This document shows positions 49,201 through 60,178 of a stretch of DNA of 64,000 nucleotides, in pieces. The DNA lies in contig WPIO01000003.1 of the NCBI GenBank assembly GCA_009760855.2, positions 6,924,001 to 6,988,000 of the forward strand, in the 5' to 3' direction. The position numbers and the translations under genes were made by a program. This stretch comes from Cristatella mucedo. Its lineage: Eukaryota > Bryozoa > Phylactolaemata > Cristatellidae. The notes under the pieces were generated by a model that saw nothing but the letters and a program-made list of their open reading frames with translations, was not told the DNA's origin and made no database searches. How positions within the stretch are numbered: position 1 is the first letter of the stretch; every line of letters begins with the position of its first letter.

Positions 49201-51403
49201 GGTGCATGCAAGCTAGCTGCCTCCGGTGTGCAGTCTTTCTCTGACCGTAATGATGCGCCGGTGGCTTTTGCTTAGCAGCATTGCCTCCCTCACTGTCTTA
49301 AATACGAATATAAGGATGATATTAAGAACTTTTTCAAGCTTAGATGCCAATTTATGTGTACCTTACTACGAGTCTACATGTGCATAAGTATGCACGTGTT
49401 CAGCGTGCGCATGCGCGTGCTCCTCTGCATCACCTGCCTGCACGCAAGCTGCATGGTTTTTGTTGTAATTGAGGCTGAGTGATTATTACACTTTTTCGTT
49501 GATTGGGGTGCTTAAATTGTGGAGTCTTGTTTACAAATCACTTGCTTTTAGCAATTTGAACATCCCCGTCAGTGTAGGCTGCCCTTGGCGACCTTGGTAG
49601 AGGAGATCGATTAGTGCTTGGCAAGAGGGAAGCTGCATAACGTTGGGATAGTTGAATGCCTGCACTTGCATGTACTTCCTGCTTATTGTTCAGGCATCCG
49701 GTTGCTGTTGGAGTCTCGTGGGAAGTCCCTAACTCCCGAGACCTTGAATGTGATATGGACCTCCTGTGTTAAGACAGGCTTCTTTGTGCCCTTGAGTTTA
49801 ATGAATAGCTTTGTGATTGCCATCCTGTTTTGCATTCCACATCTCTGTACATTTGCATCGTATTTTGTAAGGGTATGTATTCGCAGTCAATTTGGAGTTT
49901 TCTAGGTTGCTAGTTCCAGGCAGGATGCGTGATTTCATATTGTGTCATTCGTCGTTTTCCTTTTCAGCATACTTTCGGTATCGATTCCCATACTGATCAT
50001 GCATGCCGAGGACGACTACGTGGTGCCCTACAGTCTCGGAGTGAAGGTAAGTCTCCTGTTTACGCCGATTGAGTCCTTGCTGCTGCTGCTGCCACGCCTC
50101 CCTCACCGGCCGGGTCTGATGCTTGTTGGGTCGTGCCAGGCAGTTACTCATGTGATGATACTTATGCATGCACACTGGGGCCTGTTACACACGGTGTATA
50201 CACAAATGCATAAACGTGGCGATTACATGCATGTGATGCTTTATGTAGAGTACTTGCTGCTCCGGATGTGTGGTAAATGGCGCCAGGGTGGCCCACAATC
50301 ACAGTACATAGAATGTAATGTATATCGTATGTATATCGGTATATCGGTACGCATTCGGTAGCCAACTAACTTCATCTCACGCAACAAATAGAAAGTGGGA
50401 ATTATAGCAGAGTCAGGAGAACAGTTGAGGTAGTGAGTAGCATGGAAGTAGCAGCTCAGGACCGCTGGAAAGGATGAGCCATAGTCGGCAGCGGGAGAGA
50501 AGTTGTCGTTGCATAACAAAGAATGCCCATAGAACATAGAGCACCGATCGATCGATCGATCACAGGCAGCTTTTTTGGGAAGAATCTTGTGATTGTGTAT
50601 TAAACATGAAAGTAGAGGAGAAAACAGGCACTTCATCAATAAATAAATAAATATTAGCTGATTTAATAGCCTCATTTGTATAGCAGCCGAAGAGCTTTAG
50701 CGGCCATCACCACTACTTGCAGTTGGCAATAAAGAATCGCCCACTGCAGGATTTGAACCAACAATCTCAGTCGTGAAGAGCAAGCACCCTACTTCTTGTG
50801 CTATCACGGCCATCCGTAGCCCACAATGGTTCAGTCTTTTCGACTGCGACCGATCATGGATGATACACCCAGCATAAATAGTTGTTACTTTCCTTACTAA
50901 ACACACTCATCAGTGGGCACAGTAGTAGGCACCCGTCGATATCGCTGTAGCTGAGACTTGAGCACAACACGTGTACATGTTATAAACAGTGGCAAGGTAA
51001 CTGAGGAGCTTCAGATCCATGCACTTACTTATGTGCAAAGGTTTAAACATTGATTTTAGTAGCACGATGTTGAATCCACATTCTCCGACCCAACATGTTG
51101 AAGCTATGGTTTCATCGAAGATAGAAGCTTCAGGCTTGCTTTCTCTTCTCGTTTTCTGTGCAGCTCTACGAAGCTTCAAAACGTCGACCATCACATTTCA
51201 GTCCGGTGACTTTTAAAAGCTTTGAAGCAAGCCGGCACTTTGAGCACAAGTGGATATGCCACGCAGCCGAGCTGCCCAGCCTTCTGAGGTATACAAGTTA
51301 CGATCTGCATGCTAAGTCCCTTCATCGATTGGGGCGGCCTATAGCAGCCTCATTGTCGGCCTCCTGTCATGTTTACAGGTCGTTCTTCGGATCGTCGAAC
51401 TAG
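40139..51403 (+). CDS. ABHD12: ABHD12 lysophosphatidylserine lipase, 11 exons, 401 aa
   Basis: Single-pass ER serine hydrolase. In mammals it hydrolyses lysophosphatidylserine and also acts on monoacylglycerol. Exons: 40139-40344, 44018-44151, 44412-44517, 44618-44737, 45774-45850, 46498-46630, 48434-48551, 49036-49118, 49968-50046, 51164-51288, 51379-51403 (TAG); all phases match. Exon 1 is a Ser/Arg/Lys-rich cytosolic tail. Exon 2 has the membrane helix (about residues 82-102). Then [29 protein letters not shown] (oxyanion region), [33 protein letters not shown] (nucleophile S255), [25 protein letters not shown] (D342) and [17 protein letters not shown] (H380), equivalent to human S246/D333/H372. 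The length is close to human (398 aa). The ATG at 40139 is the first in its frame. An in-frame alternative acceptor exists for exon 4. Confidence 0.95.
41319..41385. repeat. GT microsatellite
   Basis: (GT)n of about 66 bp with two C interruptions, in ABHD12 intron 1. Confidence 0.96.
41656..41800 (+). mobile_element. tRNA-derived SINE, copy 4, with snap-back 5' end
   Basis: B-box-like ggttcgaatcc at 41684-41694, then gggcgatcct, tgcaagcggtggtgatagcc, gctcttctgtcgctat, aatgaggctgttgaatcagc. The tRNA-like head is replaced by an inverted copy of the segment just before the B box, making a perfect 15-bp hairpin (41656-41670 with 41673-41687, 2-base loop). ABHD12 intron 1. Confidence 0.85.
41932..42090 (-). 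mobile_element. tRNA-derived SINE, copy 5
   Basis: Reverse-oriented, nearly full length: agctgatttaagagcctcat tail, cggctctcacca, B-box complement ggactcgaacc, then a tRNA-like head including gatccagtgggtcgggtgct on the minus strand (A-box-like). Confidence 0.82.
42520..42665 (-). mobile_element. tRNA-derived SINE, copy 6
   Basis: Reverse-oriented diverged copy with cagcctcatttatat, cataacggctat, gggcgataaagggt and ccttgacctgggtcgtgaag blocks. ABHD12 intron 1. Confidence 0.7.
43480..43605 (+). mobile_element. LINE 3'-tail fragment
   Basis: Contains catctagaaagagatttagtg, resembling the family 1 3' end (ctagaaagagattgagttc), followed within 50 bp by (TTA)n at 43567-43603. Very short and diverged. 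Confidence 0.45.
43695..43742 (+). repeat. 18-bp tandem repeat
   Basis: About 2.6 copies of tggttacacgggttacac in ABHD12 intron 1. Confidence 0.85.
46127..46206. repeat. CT microsatellite
   Basis: Uninterrupted (CT)n of about 80 bp in ABHD12 intron 5. Confidence 0.97.
46631..48433. other. ABHD12 intron 6, no recognised element
   Basis: A 1.8-kb intron with no convincing transposon or exon. Confidence 0.35.
48680..48822. repeat. compound AT/GT/GC/CA simple-sequence tract
   Basis: Alternating purine-pyrimidine DNA: (TATG)-like, then (TG)n, (CG-TG)n, acacgtgcactcgc repeated twice, then (CA)n, in ABHD12 intron 7. Confidence 0.9.
50335..50540 (-). mobile_element. LINE family 2, 3' fragment
   Basis: Minus-oriented. 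The frame reads [34 protein letters not shown] and LVGYRMRT, matching 21455-21600. Truncated at both ends, non-coding. ABHD12 intron 9. Confidence 0.85.
50653..50815 (-). mobile_element. tRNA-derived SINE, copy 7
   Basis: Reverse-oriented: gctgatttaatagcctcatt, cggccatcaccactacttgc, gcaataaagaatcgccca, B-box-like ggatttgaacc and tRNA-like head with ctatcacggcc. Confidence 0.8.
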
Positions 51404-52738
51404 TCAGCTGCGGTTGCTGCAGACCTGCCAGTCTGCTAGTGAGAGCCGGCCATGGCGTGTGTGGACCACAGGCACAATCGTGTCACGGCCCTCTCACACG
51501 ACCTGCTACCCTCTCTCCGACTTGCCGACGACAGCCAGTGATGCGTGGCTCTTGCCAGATCGATGCTTCGTTCCCGATAAAATTATCTGCAAGCAATCTC
51601 TGAGAGCGAGCAGCGTTCTGAGCACCTCGACTCTCTCCGACTTGGATCTTTTAATTCACACGACTTGCCGTGGCCATGCCGTGTGTTTATTACTTAGCAG
51701 TGCTTGTGTTGTAGGACCGGGGTATAGGGCCTCGCACTGCTACTTGCTCAGGGGCCATAATGAGGCTGTGGATTTAAACAGACAATCAGCACGGAGCATC
51801 TTTTTCCTACTTGTGCTCACCAGGTTTTGCATTTGGCCGTGGCGCCGATTGTAATATAACTTCTGTTTTATTCGGCTCAGCTACGCTGTCACATCGGCCG
51901 TGATCTTATCGGCTGCTGCCCTCACCACACTTTTGTTGCAGCTGAGAGCCAAATAGCTCCTCACCTATGGTTCTGCATTCCTAGTAGTCTCCTCTTTTGC
52001 GACGAGGTGGCGTTAAATTTCCACCTTGTTCGTTCACAGTGAGGATTCACGGTGCCCAATCGCAACGTGCCCTTGCGCACTACTGCTGTGATGCCCATGT
52101 CCCCTTGCCAATACTCATGCTGCCGTAGCATGATTCATTGAGGTGGACCTCTTACTGTAGGACACAACCTGAGTGATCGCTGGCCGAGCTCTGCCGCTGA
52201 TGCCTGCTGCTTGCAGAGTGACGATCCGTGCAGTGCTAGGGAGTGCAGCCATCGAGGCCCGAGGGTGGATGGAGAAAACTCCTTCCTAGTTGGCTTGGTT
52301 GGCCAGGCTGTGTGCAACTTACTAGCACCCGGCCGTGCACATAGTGAGAAGGTGTGGCAGATGCGATCAGTGAGCTGGTTATATCTGATAATCACAGTAT
52401 AAATAATTTTGACTTATGCAGTAATAACCAAATTTGAACTGCCAGCGACTGCTGCTAGTCACTCGCTGCTGCTCACTGTACTCTTTGAGCCTTAGCCAGC
52501 TGGCCTGCATTTGCTTGCCCTTAGAGGGGGGCCTCTAACCACCTGTCTGCGAAGGTGATGCAACGCATCCGGCAGGCACGCTAACGAGCTACAATCAGCA
52601 AAAATAGTGCAAACAGCTAGCCACCACCGGAAGGTGTGGCATGGTAGACTTGAAATTCTCGGCAGGTGGCACGGCCAGTAGCGAGTTCGACAAGCCACAC
52701 CCATTCCTGAGCGATGGGCAGGTGTGGGTGCTATGCTG
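51404..52738. other. convergent intergenic region, ABHD12 to TBC1D2-like gene
   Basis: Both genes end here, facing each other, so this 1.3 kb holds both 3' UTRs. No canonical AATAAA could be assigned with confidence, and no transposon was recognised. Confidence 0.4.
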
Positions 52739-55700
52739 TCAGTCCTGGACAGCCTCATCTTCATCGCTGGCAAATTCCTGTGCCTCCCGTGGCTGGCTTC
52801 GCACCATCGCCCGCATCTGGCTGATCTCTTGCAGCTCAGCCTACAAAACGACAGGAACAGTGACCTCAACCGAGCGATAGTAGCAGTGGCAGGCAGTTGG
52901 CCCAGCTGAAGTCGTCTATTTTAGCAAATGCTCGCGCAAGCATGCGTGCACACTGGAGCGGTTGCAGCAGATCGCTGGCCTAGCTGATCGAGGCTGAAGC
53001 GCAGAAGCATCGTACCCGAACTTGGTCGAGGTAGCGAGCCCGTTTGGTGGTGATTGATCGCTGCATGAAAGGGTTGATGTTGTTGAAAGCTATGTTCGCA
53101 ATAGCATCGGCATCTACCATTGTCTCACCCAGCCCACGCATGTACACGTTGGTGCCCAAGTAGTCGCACTGCTGCAGGATTTCTGCCTCCTTGTATTTGA
53201 AGAAGGCCACGGCGAAGCGGAAGAGAACCTGCAGCAGAGCATTCAGCAGCCGTGACTTCTGAGGCAGAGCAGCAGCCAGAGAGCAGCCGCCCTGGGGCAG
53301 CGGCAGCAGCAGAAGTAGCGTGACGCTGCTGCTGCTGCTCTAGCGAGCAGACCTTGGATCCCTCGAAGAGGAATGCGTCCCATATCCTGAGCACGGTGGG
53401 AATCGGCACGTTCTCCACGAACAGTGTCAGGAACCAGTTGAATGAAAAGAGGCTGATGTCAAGATCAAAGCGCTCCATGTGGCTAGCCACCAGTGGCACC
53501 TTTTCTTGTAGTATGTCCTTCAGCACTCTCTGCAAGAGGAGCGGCCTCACAGCCAAGCCCATTAGCACTCACTCGGGAGAGGTGGACGGGACTCGAGCAA
53601 GATGCCTACCCGGCCAGGCTCATTGGCTATGGAGAGGGTAGCATGTCACTGGCCATGAGAGAGAGACAGAGATTTTTAAAGAAGATATCGTGCAAGCCTT
53701 TCCTGATATGACCGGCCAAGCTGTCTTGGCAAGCCGTCTCCAATCCCAGTAATGCAGCTCATGGACAGCATCAGCTTCGCGAAAGGCAACTGGTATCCTG
53801 TCGGGGCGAGCTGCCACGAGCGCTGATAAGGTAGGCCTTGTGGAGATGAATGCTGGTCACCCTCGCTCAGGCGGCTATCACGTACGGCAAGGTTTGCAGT
53901 TCGGACTCATCGCTAGTAAACAAGTTACTGGGAAGTGCATCGGCTACTTCCCAGTCCTGCTCTCACGAGAGCACAAAGAAAAGTGCTCCCTGCAAGTCTC
54001 GGGCGGCTTCGCTGCATTATGCCTCCGGTTTGTGCTACACATTCGTTCATCAAGAGCAAGTCATGCGAGACAAAAACCTATCAAGATAGCTACGGCGTGT
54101 TCCATATTTTCGCTCTATAGCCCAAGACACCTACGTTAAGGAAGTCATGTTATGGACCAGTGGTTACCCTATGCATAACAACAAGTATGTGAAGGACGAG
54201 AAACGTAGTCCTGAATTTGGACTGCGTTTTGAGGGTGGTGAGGTTCGCCGGCTTCCGGAAGCAGTGCCTTATTTTCAATTTCGGTGAGAGTGTGAAAGAT
54301 AGGCAATGTTTCAGATGGCGTACAGATCCCAACATTGACTTGAAAATAGCTGTTTTTTCGACAGGTCGTTATTAAGCAAACTGAAGAGCAGTTTCACTGC
54401 GTGTCCACACATTTTTCATTCCTATTATGTCCAATTTAGGTTTTGTAGTTTTGTTGTTTTGACTGAAAATGAACTTTGTCTCCAGTACTTCAACTGTGTA
54501 AAATTAGTTAAACTTGCAGCAACAGCTTGATCAGGTAGTGGCTGTAGCCTGGAAGGTGGCCAACCATGTCATGGTATCCCCTGGGTCTTAGCCCAGGGGT
54601 AGAGGGCTTGCACTTCAGCATCTTGTTCGAAGGTTCGAGTTATGTAGAGGGCAATCCTTTATTGCCCTCTGCAAGTGGTGGTGATAGCCGTTAAAGCTCT
54701 TCTGCTGCTATATAAATGAGGCTTTTAAATCAGCTAAACCTTAAGGGGCATTGACTGCCTTTTCTCATATGAGCCATTCACTGGATGATTTCGTTGGTTC
54801 TAACCGGCTAACTGTACGTGAAAGCACCAGTATCCCGTGCAAGTCGCACAATTATCCGCATTGCCATCGTGAGGTAGTAGAGAGAAACTCACAGGCTAAA
54901 GTCGTTCGTGATTTCCCGAGGCCGTCCTGTGGACATCACGAGATGTCAAGTTGCCCAGACGAAGAGAGGGATTTAGGTGTCGTTTTCGACAGCTGCCTCA
55001 ATTTTAAAAGCTTCATTCAGAAGACTGCTTCTACAGCTAGCCATCACGTCCGATTCCTATCTAAGATTAGGAGCTGTCTTCCACAGTGGCTTGCAAAAAA
55101 TTTAACTAGCTCCTTAGTTCTGTCTTGGCTTGATTATTGTAATTCCCATTTGACCGGGCTATCAAAGAAAGCAACTAGGCCACTGCAGCTGGCTATGAAT
55201 ATGGCTTCAAGGCTGGTTTTCTCAAGTCCCAGAGGTTTAACCAAATGTCACCTTTGCTAAAAGAGCTAGGATGGCTGCCGATTGATAAACGGAAACAAGC
55301 AAATGTCTTACGCTGACCCACAAGGCCCGCCACGGCTTGGCTCCTCTACACCTAGCTGAACTGCTGCACCAGTTCGTCTCCTCGTGCCCCCAGGTCCTGT
55401 ATGGACAATAAATTGGCTATTCTATTCCTGCGCTTAAAGACCATTGGCGACAGAAGCTTTAGCTCTGCAGGTCCTAGACTGTGGAACTTGCTTCCATGAT
55501 TCTTACGCAACGGCAACTACTCTCCTGCTGCCAACTATGGCTCATCCTTTTCAGCGGTCCTGAGCTGCTACTTCCATGCTACTCACTATCTCAACTGCTC
55601 TCCTGACTCTGCTATGCTTCCCACTTTCTCTTTGTTGCGTGAGACGAAGTCTGTTGACTACCGAATTCGTACCGAAAGCTGCCTAGGCTGTGAATGCGCT

Positions 55701-58700
55701 ATACAAAACTCCTGCGTAACACTCACGTAGTCTCTGTGAACTTACAGACGGAGATACATTACATTACAAGAACGGGCGAAGGACTAATTACAGCCATGAA
55801 AGATGCGTCCAGCCACAGTATCGGAAGGGGGGCCCACAGTGTGATTAGGCCAATGCAGTGTGAGCAATGCTGGAAAGATATGAGACAGCGGCAGGAAGAG
55901 TAGCAGTGGCGTATGCGGTGGCAGGAGGCAGCTGCACGCACCTGGTCAGCCTGCGCTCCAGCTAGTGATCTGCTGTAGTAGTCTGGGGGCAGGATGTAAT
56001 CAATGATGGCCACGAGGCACCAAAACGTGTCCTCCTCAGACAGGAAGAGCAGCGAAAAAGCAGCTGCCCTGTTCATACCCTACAACGTATAGACAATGAG
56101 ACAATGATTAATGGGCCACGAATGCACATGACGGTTGCAGGGCAACACAACAGCGAGTGCAATACCTGGCAGTAGCCAACGTCGGGGTTATGGTAGCTAT
56201 ATGCCAGCAGAACGTTGCGCAGCTTCTGCATTCCGTCAGCGTTGGCATTTTCAAAATGCTTGTTGTCTGGAAGCGTTCGTGGCAAATCAAGCTCGATCTA
56301 CAAGAGCAGCATGCTTGTCTGACGAATCGTGTCCACACTGATTCGCTAGCTGCAAACCCCCTCCCCTTTCCACTCAAACAATACGGCTGTCGGCAGCTTG
56401 GCTGCCTCGTGATCATTCATTCTGTCCGACCGATCTTAACTCATGCAAAAAGTAATTGGACGGCTGGGGCAGCCGCCATGACGGCTGCCTATATGCCTAC
56501 ATTTTGAGTAAATATCGAGCGATGCTATTACCATAAGTATGCACACTGCAATTACCACGTATCGTGCTCAATCTCTACCAATTAAAGTGAGAAAGTCCAC
56601 CCTTCCCTGTGTCACACCGAAAGATGGTGCACTTCAGTCACGTGGCAAGATAGCACAGCGTTCGTTGTCTTCTGTGACACAACTACTATGACTCAACGAA
56701 GCGAGTCCACAGACAGTGAGCTGCTCGTTTATTATTAAGTTAGTATGACGTTGCACATCCCTTATTTGCAACGACCAGTTGGACTCGTCCAGGCACGGAG
56801 CTGACCAAATGCTCAAAAACATCGACAGTTATAGGCTAACCCAGGCTCGTAGCAATTGTTCAAAAAATGCATCTGGGGAAGGAAGTGGTACCGACGGCCA
56901 GTGGTCGTAATTGTCGCTCGACCTCATTCCACAAAAGCTCGATTAGTCTAAGGTCCAAAGACTAACTCGGCCAGTCCATTACCATGTACATCCGTCTGTG
57001 ACTCACAAAGACTAAGTGGGTGCTGCAAAGGAGAGTGCTGTACAGCAGCACACTCACTGCCAAGCAGCTTTCGGTACACATTCGGTAGCCAACAGACTTT
57101 ATTTCAAGCAACAATGAAAAATTGGGAAGCACAGCTGAGTCAGGGTTGCAGTTGAGGTAGTGAGTAGTCACAGGAGGGTCACTGAGCACAGATAAACAGT
57201 AAACGGTGTCATCCCAAATAATCTGATCTAAATCTTCAGCAGTCCATGGGATCCGAGCATTAGTCAATTGTAATTGGCTAACCATATTGTTCTTAGGCAG
57301 AACTGATTTCTTCTTTGGAACTCAAGAATGCAGAACAGCACAATCTAATCACCTTCTGACGGTATCACCACTAACTCGCTTTCCAGGCTTGATGCTTGCA
57401 GACTTTGAGCAAAAGCCTGTATGGAAGTAAGTCGGTCCTGCAAAAGCCTCAAACTTTAGGATTATGTTTTTGCTTAGTGGTAGCACGGAACCCGACCAAG
57501 AAGAATTTTCGGAGCTCTGAGCCTTCACTACTTTGCCCACTTTGAATGCAACCGTATTCTTCGTTATTGACACGGCATTGATAAAGTAGTGGTAGTTTGA
57601 CCGTACAAGTGTTCAGCTTCGTTCGGTCTGTCACAGTGTTCGCCCCCTCACGAAGCTTGGCGATTCGGCAACCTTCGGGACGACTGCTGGGCTCTTTCCG
57701 GCGAATTAAATAAGGTTCAACGGGTTCGCTGTCTAATGCCGGGTCGTGCCCAGCCTCTGGGCTCCGGCATAAATTGATAAAGGATCGTTTCTATATGGTT
57801 CTGTATTCTGGCAAAAATCTGCCATCGCCCATTGTGGCATTATGAGAAACAGTTGGTCCGGTGCCAACGAAGCTGACAAGTATCGAGCTAGGGCAGCTGC
57901 ATCTGATCCGCTCGGATGCAGCTGCATCTGATCCGCTGCTGCTGCTGCTCCTCGGCTGCCAACGAGCTTACTCTGCGTTTACAGCATGGGCTTTACACAG
58001 AAGCTTAAAAAGCGAGAGCAGCACCGAAGAAAAAGTCAGCAAACAGAAGATCCCAGATGCATAGGGGAAAATAGCCAACCTGCCATGGTCACTAGACAGT
58101 GCAACTTTGCAGCTAATGGACCTAGCATGTACTACTTCGGTGAGGAGGTCTTACTGCTTTAGAATATGTACGTGGACACAGCTTTGTGAGACGCCGATTC
58201 GGAAGCGCATATGCTTCATGTACGGCTGCAGCCTACGGGCACCAAGGTTCTACACCCATACCTTAGCCTTCCACGATGACACTTGAAACAAGTGGCAAGC
58301 AGGCGGCTGAGGCTCTGGTAAGTTCCAAAACAAAAGCCCCCAAATGGCCACTCGTCTCGAAGAGCAAGCGAACCGACAAGTGACTGACGGTTACTCGTGT
58401 GCATATGCTAGCTTGGGGAGCACGTGGTTGGGACCGTGGCAGCAAATACGCAGCAGCAGCAGCAGCACCTGCTTGGCCACGGGGTTGAAGCGGTTCCTAT
58501 TCTTCGCATGTTTGGCAAGCATCTTTTGATAGTACTGCCCGCCTTTCTCTTTCTTCAGTTTAGACACATGGAAGTTGACGCACCTGCATTAAGATAAAAC
58601 CGTAGACCAAGTCATGCCAAAAGAAAATCTGTCGCAGAAGGCCAGGATTGACAACCCCCAGTATGCAGCCAGGTCGGCCACCAGCACGTCTTAACGACCC

Positions 58701-60178
58701 TAGCAGGACTGGACCCCTGCTGCCGTGCAGCTAGCCGCAGGGAACGCTGGAGGCTCGGACTGCCACCGGCATCAGGCGGCAAGCCGGTCCAAGTCTACTG
58801 TCTGTATTACCTCAGTACCCGGATGAGGGTGAGAAGACCATTGGCTTTCCTTACAACGATCACGGCACTTGAAGTCAAATGTAATGCAACAAATAAAATC
58901 TCGTCACGCTGATCAGCAGGGAGATGATCGAGGAGGGGGGAGAGATGATCAGCAGGGAGATGATCGAGGAGGGGGGAGAGAGGATCAGCAGGGAGAAGAA
59001 CGAGGGGGGGGGAGAGATGATCAGCAGGGAGATGATCGAGGAGGGGGGAGAGATGATCAGCAGGGAGATGATCGAGGAGGGGGGGGGGGGGAGGGGGGGA
59101 GATGATCAGCAGGGAGATGATCGAGGAGGGGGGAGAGATGATCAGCAGGGAGATGATCGAGGAGGGGGGAGAGATGATCAGCAGGGAGATGATCGAGGAG
59201 GGGGGAGAGATTATCAGCAGGGAGATGATCGAGGAGGGGGGAGAGATGATCAGCAGGGAGATGATCGAGGAGGGGGGAGAGATGATCAGCAGGGAGATGA
59301 TCGAGGAGGGGGGAGAGATGATCAGCAGGGAGATGATCGGCAGCCAAGGCGAGCGCAGTTGGCTTGGCCTGCTCAAGTAGGGCTGCGTGCTTGCAGGCCA
59401 ATAGAAAAAAGAAGAAGGAAGGACAGAACCAAAAAGCAAGTCCATGCACGACCCTCGCTGCTCGAAGAGCAGATCAAGAAGATCTGACGCAGGAAGGCGA
59501 CGAAGGCTCTCGCTCCAACGGCACATGCAGTCGGCACGAGTCGGACTACGATGGGGGGGGGTTGGCCCCAAGAGCAGTAACGCAGTCTGCCAATCATTGA
59601 CCGACTGAACCGGCAATCATTGAACATCTGGTTGGCCCGAACTTGAACGCTCTGCCTACGATATAAAGCAAAGGGAAGAAGGACCAAGAGTGCGGCAGCG
59701 TAGCGCTGCACTCGTGCTCGATCGGTGGCAGTACTTACGTCATCCACACTCTTTCTCTGAAGTCGTGCGGAATGCCTGCGCGGATCAGGTTCTTGAACTC
59801 GATACTTCGGTGGATCTCTTGCGAGCCCATGTTCACTAAGAAGTTCTCCCATTTGACTCGTAGTGACGGCTCGCCGTCTGGATTCTGCAACAGGGTGCCA
59901 TTTCTCGTCAACGCTGCAGAGAATCAACAGGACAAGGCAACCGAGAGATGAGAGGTTAGCACAGCAGTTCCCCCTTTCTCTCTCCATCTCTCTCTCTCTG
60001 TCGGTCTGCGCGTCTATCTTTCTCACGTTCTGCTCTTTGTCTCCTCTGTCTTAGGTCAATCAGCACTACGCTTACCCTAACAATTGCCATGAGGCGGTCC
60101 GAGTGCTCCTGTGCTGCAGCCACCTGGAATGCAATGGGGTTCTCCTGGAGGAAACCATAGCGGTCGTACATCCGAGGC
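52739..60178 (-). CDS. TBC1D2: TBC1D2/TBC1D2B-type RabGAP, C-terminal 8 exons (5' part outside window)
   Basis: TBC-domain GTPase-activating protein; the vertebrate relatives act on endosomal Rabs (TBC1D2/Armus on Rab7). Exons in transcription order: 60178-60076, 59884-59739, 58583-58469, 56297-56166, 56079-55942, 53529-53353, 53228-53016, 52840-52739 (TGA); phases join. Blocks: YDRYGFLQEN, SLRVKWENFLVN, FKNLIRAGIPHDFRERVW, IELDLPRTLPDNKHF (IxxDxxR arginine finger), MQKLRNVLLAYSYHNPDVGY followed by CQ (glutamine finger), EEDTFWCLVAIIDYILPPDY, FSFNWFLTLFVENVP, LRIWDAFLFEGSK, FRFAVAFFKYKEAEIL, and an acidic tail SDEDEAVQD. Both catalytic fingers are intact, so the GAP should be active (inference). 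PH and coiled-coil exons are not visible up to 64 kb. The first exon starts mid-codon, so an upstream exon must exist. Confidence 0.92.
54545..54740 (+). mobile_element. tRNA-derived SINE, copy 8
   Basis: tRNA-like head with ccaggggtagagggcttgca (A-box-like context) and B-box-like aggttcgagtt, then gggcaatcctttattgccct, ctgcaagtggtggtgatagc, gctcttctgctgctatataa and a tail taaatcagct. The best-preserved full-length copy. Located in the TBC1D2-like intron between 53530 and 55941. Confidence 0.85.
54940..55770 (+). mobile_element. LINE family 2, longer 3' fragment
   Basis: Plus-oriented CR1/L2-type ORF2 end. The frame 54951-55260 reads ERDLGVVFDSCLNFKSFI, HHVRFLSKIRSCLPQWL, SLVLSWLDYCNSHLTGL and MASRLVFSS. 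After a frameshift near 55255 homology continues (LTHKARHGLAPLH, LAILFLRLKT-like, [10 protein letters not shown]) to a gacggagatacattacatta tail at 55755-55770. It is the longest family 2 copy here, still lacking the RT catalytic core. Confidence 0.88.
56830..57570 (-). pseudogene. degenerate Tc1-type transposase (copy C) with nested LINE fragment
   Basis: Minus-strand blocks NNMVSQLQLTNARIPWTAED followed by LDQIIWDD (57285-57185) and, after an interruption, VMDWPS-SLDLRLIELLWNE then VERQLR (about 56990-56900). These resemble the C-terminal half of Tc1-type transposases (DWPSQSPDLNPIE-LWDE pattern). A LINE family 2 fragment separates the two parts. Stops and gaps are frequent. It lies in the TBC1D2-like intron 56298-58468. 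Confidence 0.65.
56985..57168 (-). mobile_element. LINE family 2, 3' fragment nested in Tc1-type copy C
   Basis: Minus-oriented: THYLNCNPDSAVLPNFSLL and KSVGYRMCTES, then the 3' end gtcacagacggatgtacat. Matches 21490-21690. Confidence 0.8.
57893..57937 (+). repeat. 20-bp direct repeat with 5-bp spacer
   Basis: gcagctgcatctgatccgct at 57893-57912 and 57918-57937. The second unit overlaps a 14-bp palindrome gatgcagctgcatc. TBC1D2-like intron. Confidence 0.9.
58914..59340 (+). repeat. 36-bp minisatellite, about 12 units
   Basis: The unit is gggagatgatcgaggagggg followed by ggagagatgatcagca (36 bp). It repeats from about 58914 to 59340 with a G-run expansion near 59075-59098 and one variant unit near 58990. 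Because 36 is a multiple of three, all units keep frame and give long open frames on both strands (12-aa periods such as DQQGDDRGGGRD and ISLLIISPPSSI). The array sits wholly inside the TBC1D2-like intron 58584-59738, so these frames are probably not genes. Confidence 0.95.

Noticed and set aside
58914-59340. CRISPR array
   Set aside because: Units are contiguous without unique spacers, and the genome is animal.
58807-59616. 269-aa minus-strand and 187-aa plus-strand open frames
   Set aside because: They consist mainly of the 36-bp minisatellite, whose length is a multiple of three, and lie inside an intron of a well-supported gene.
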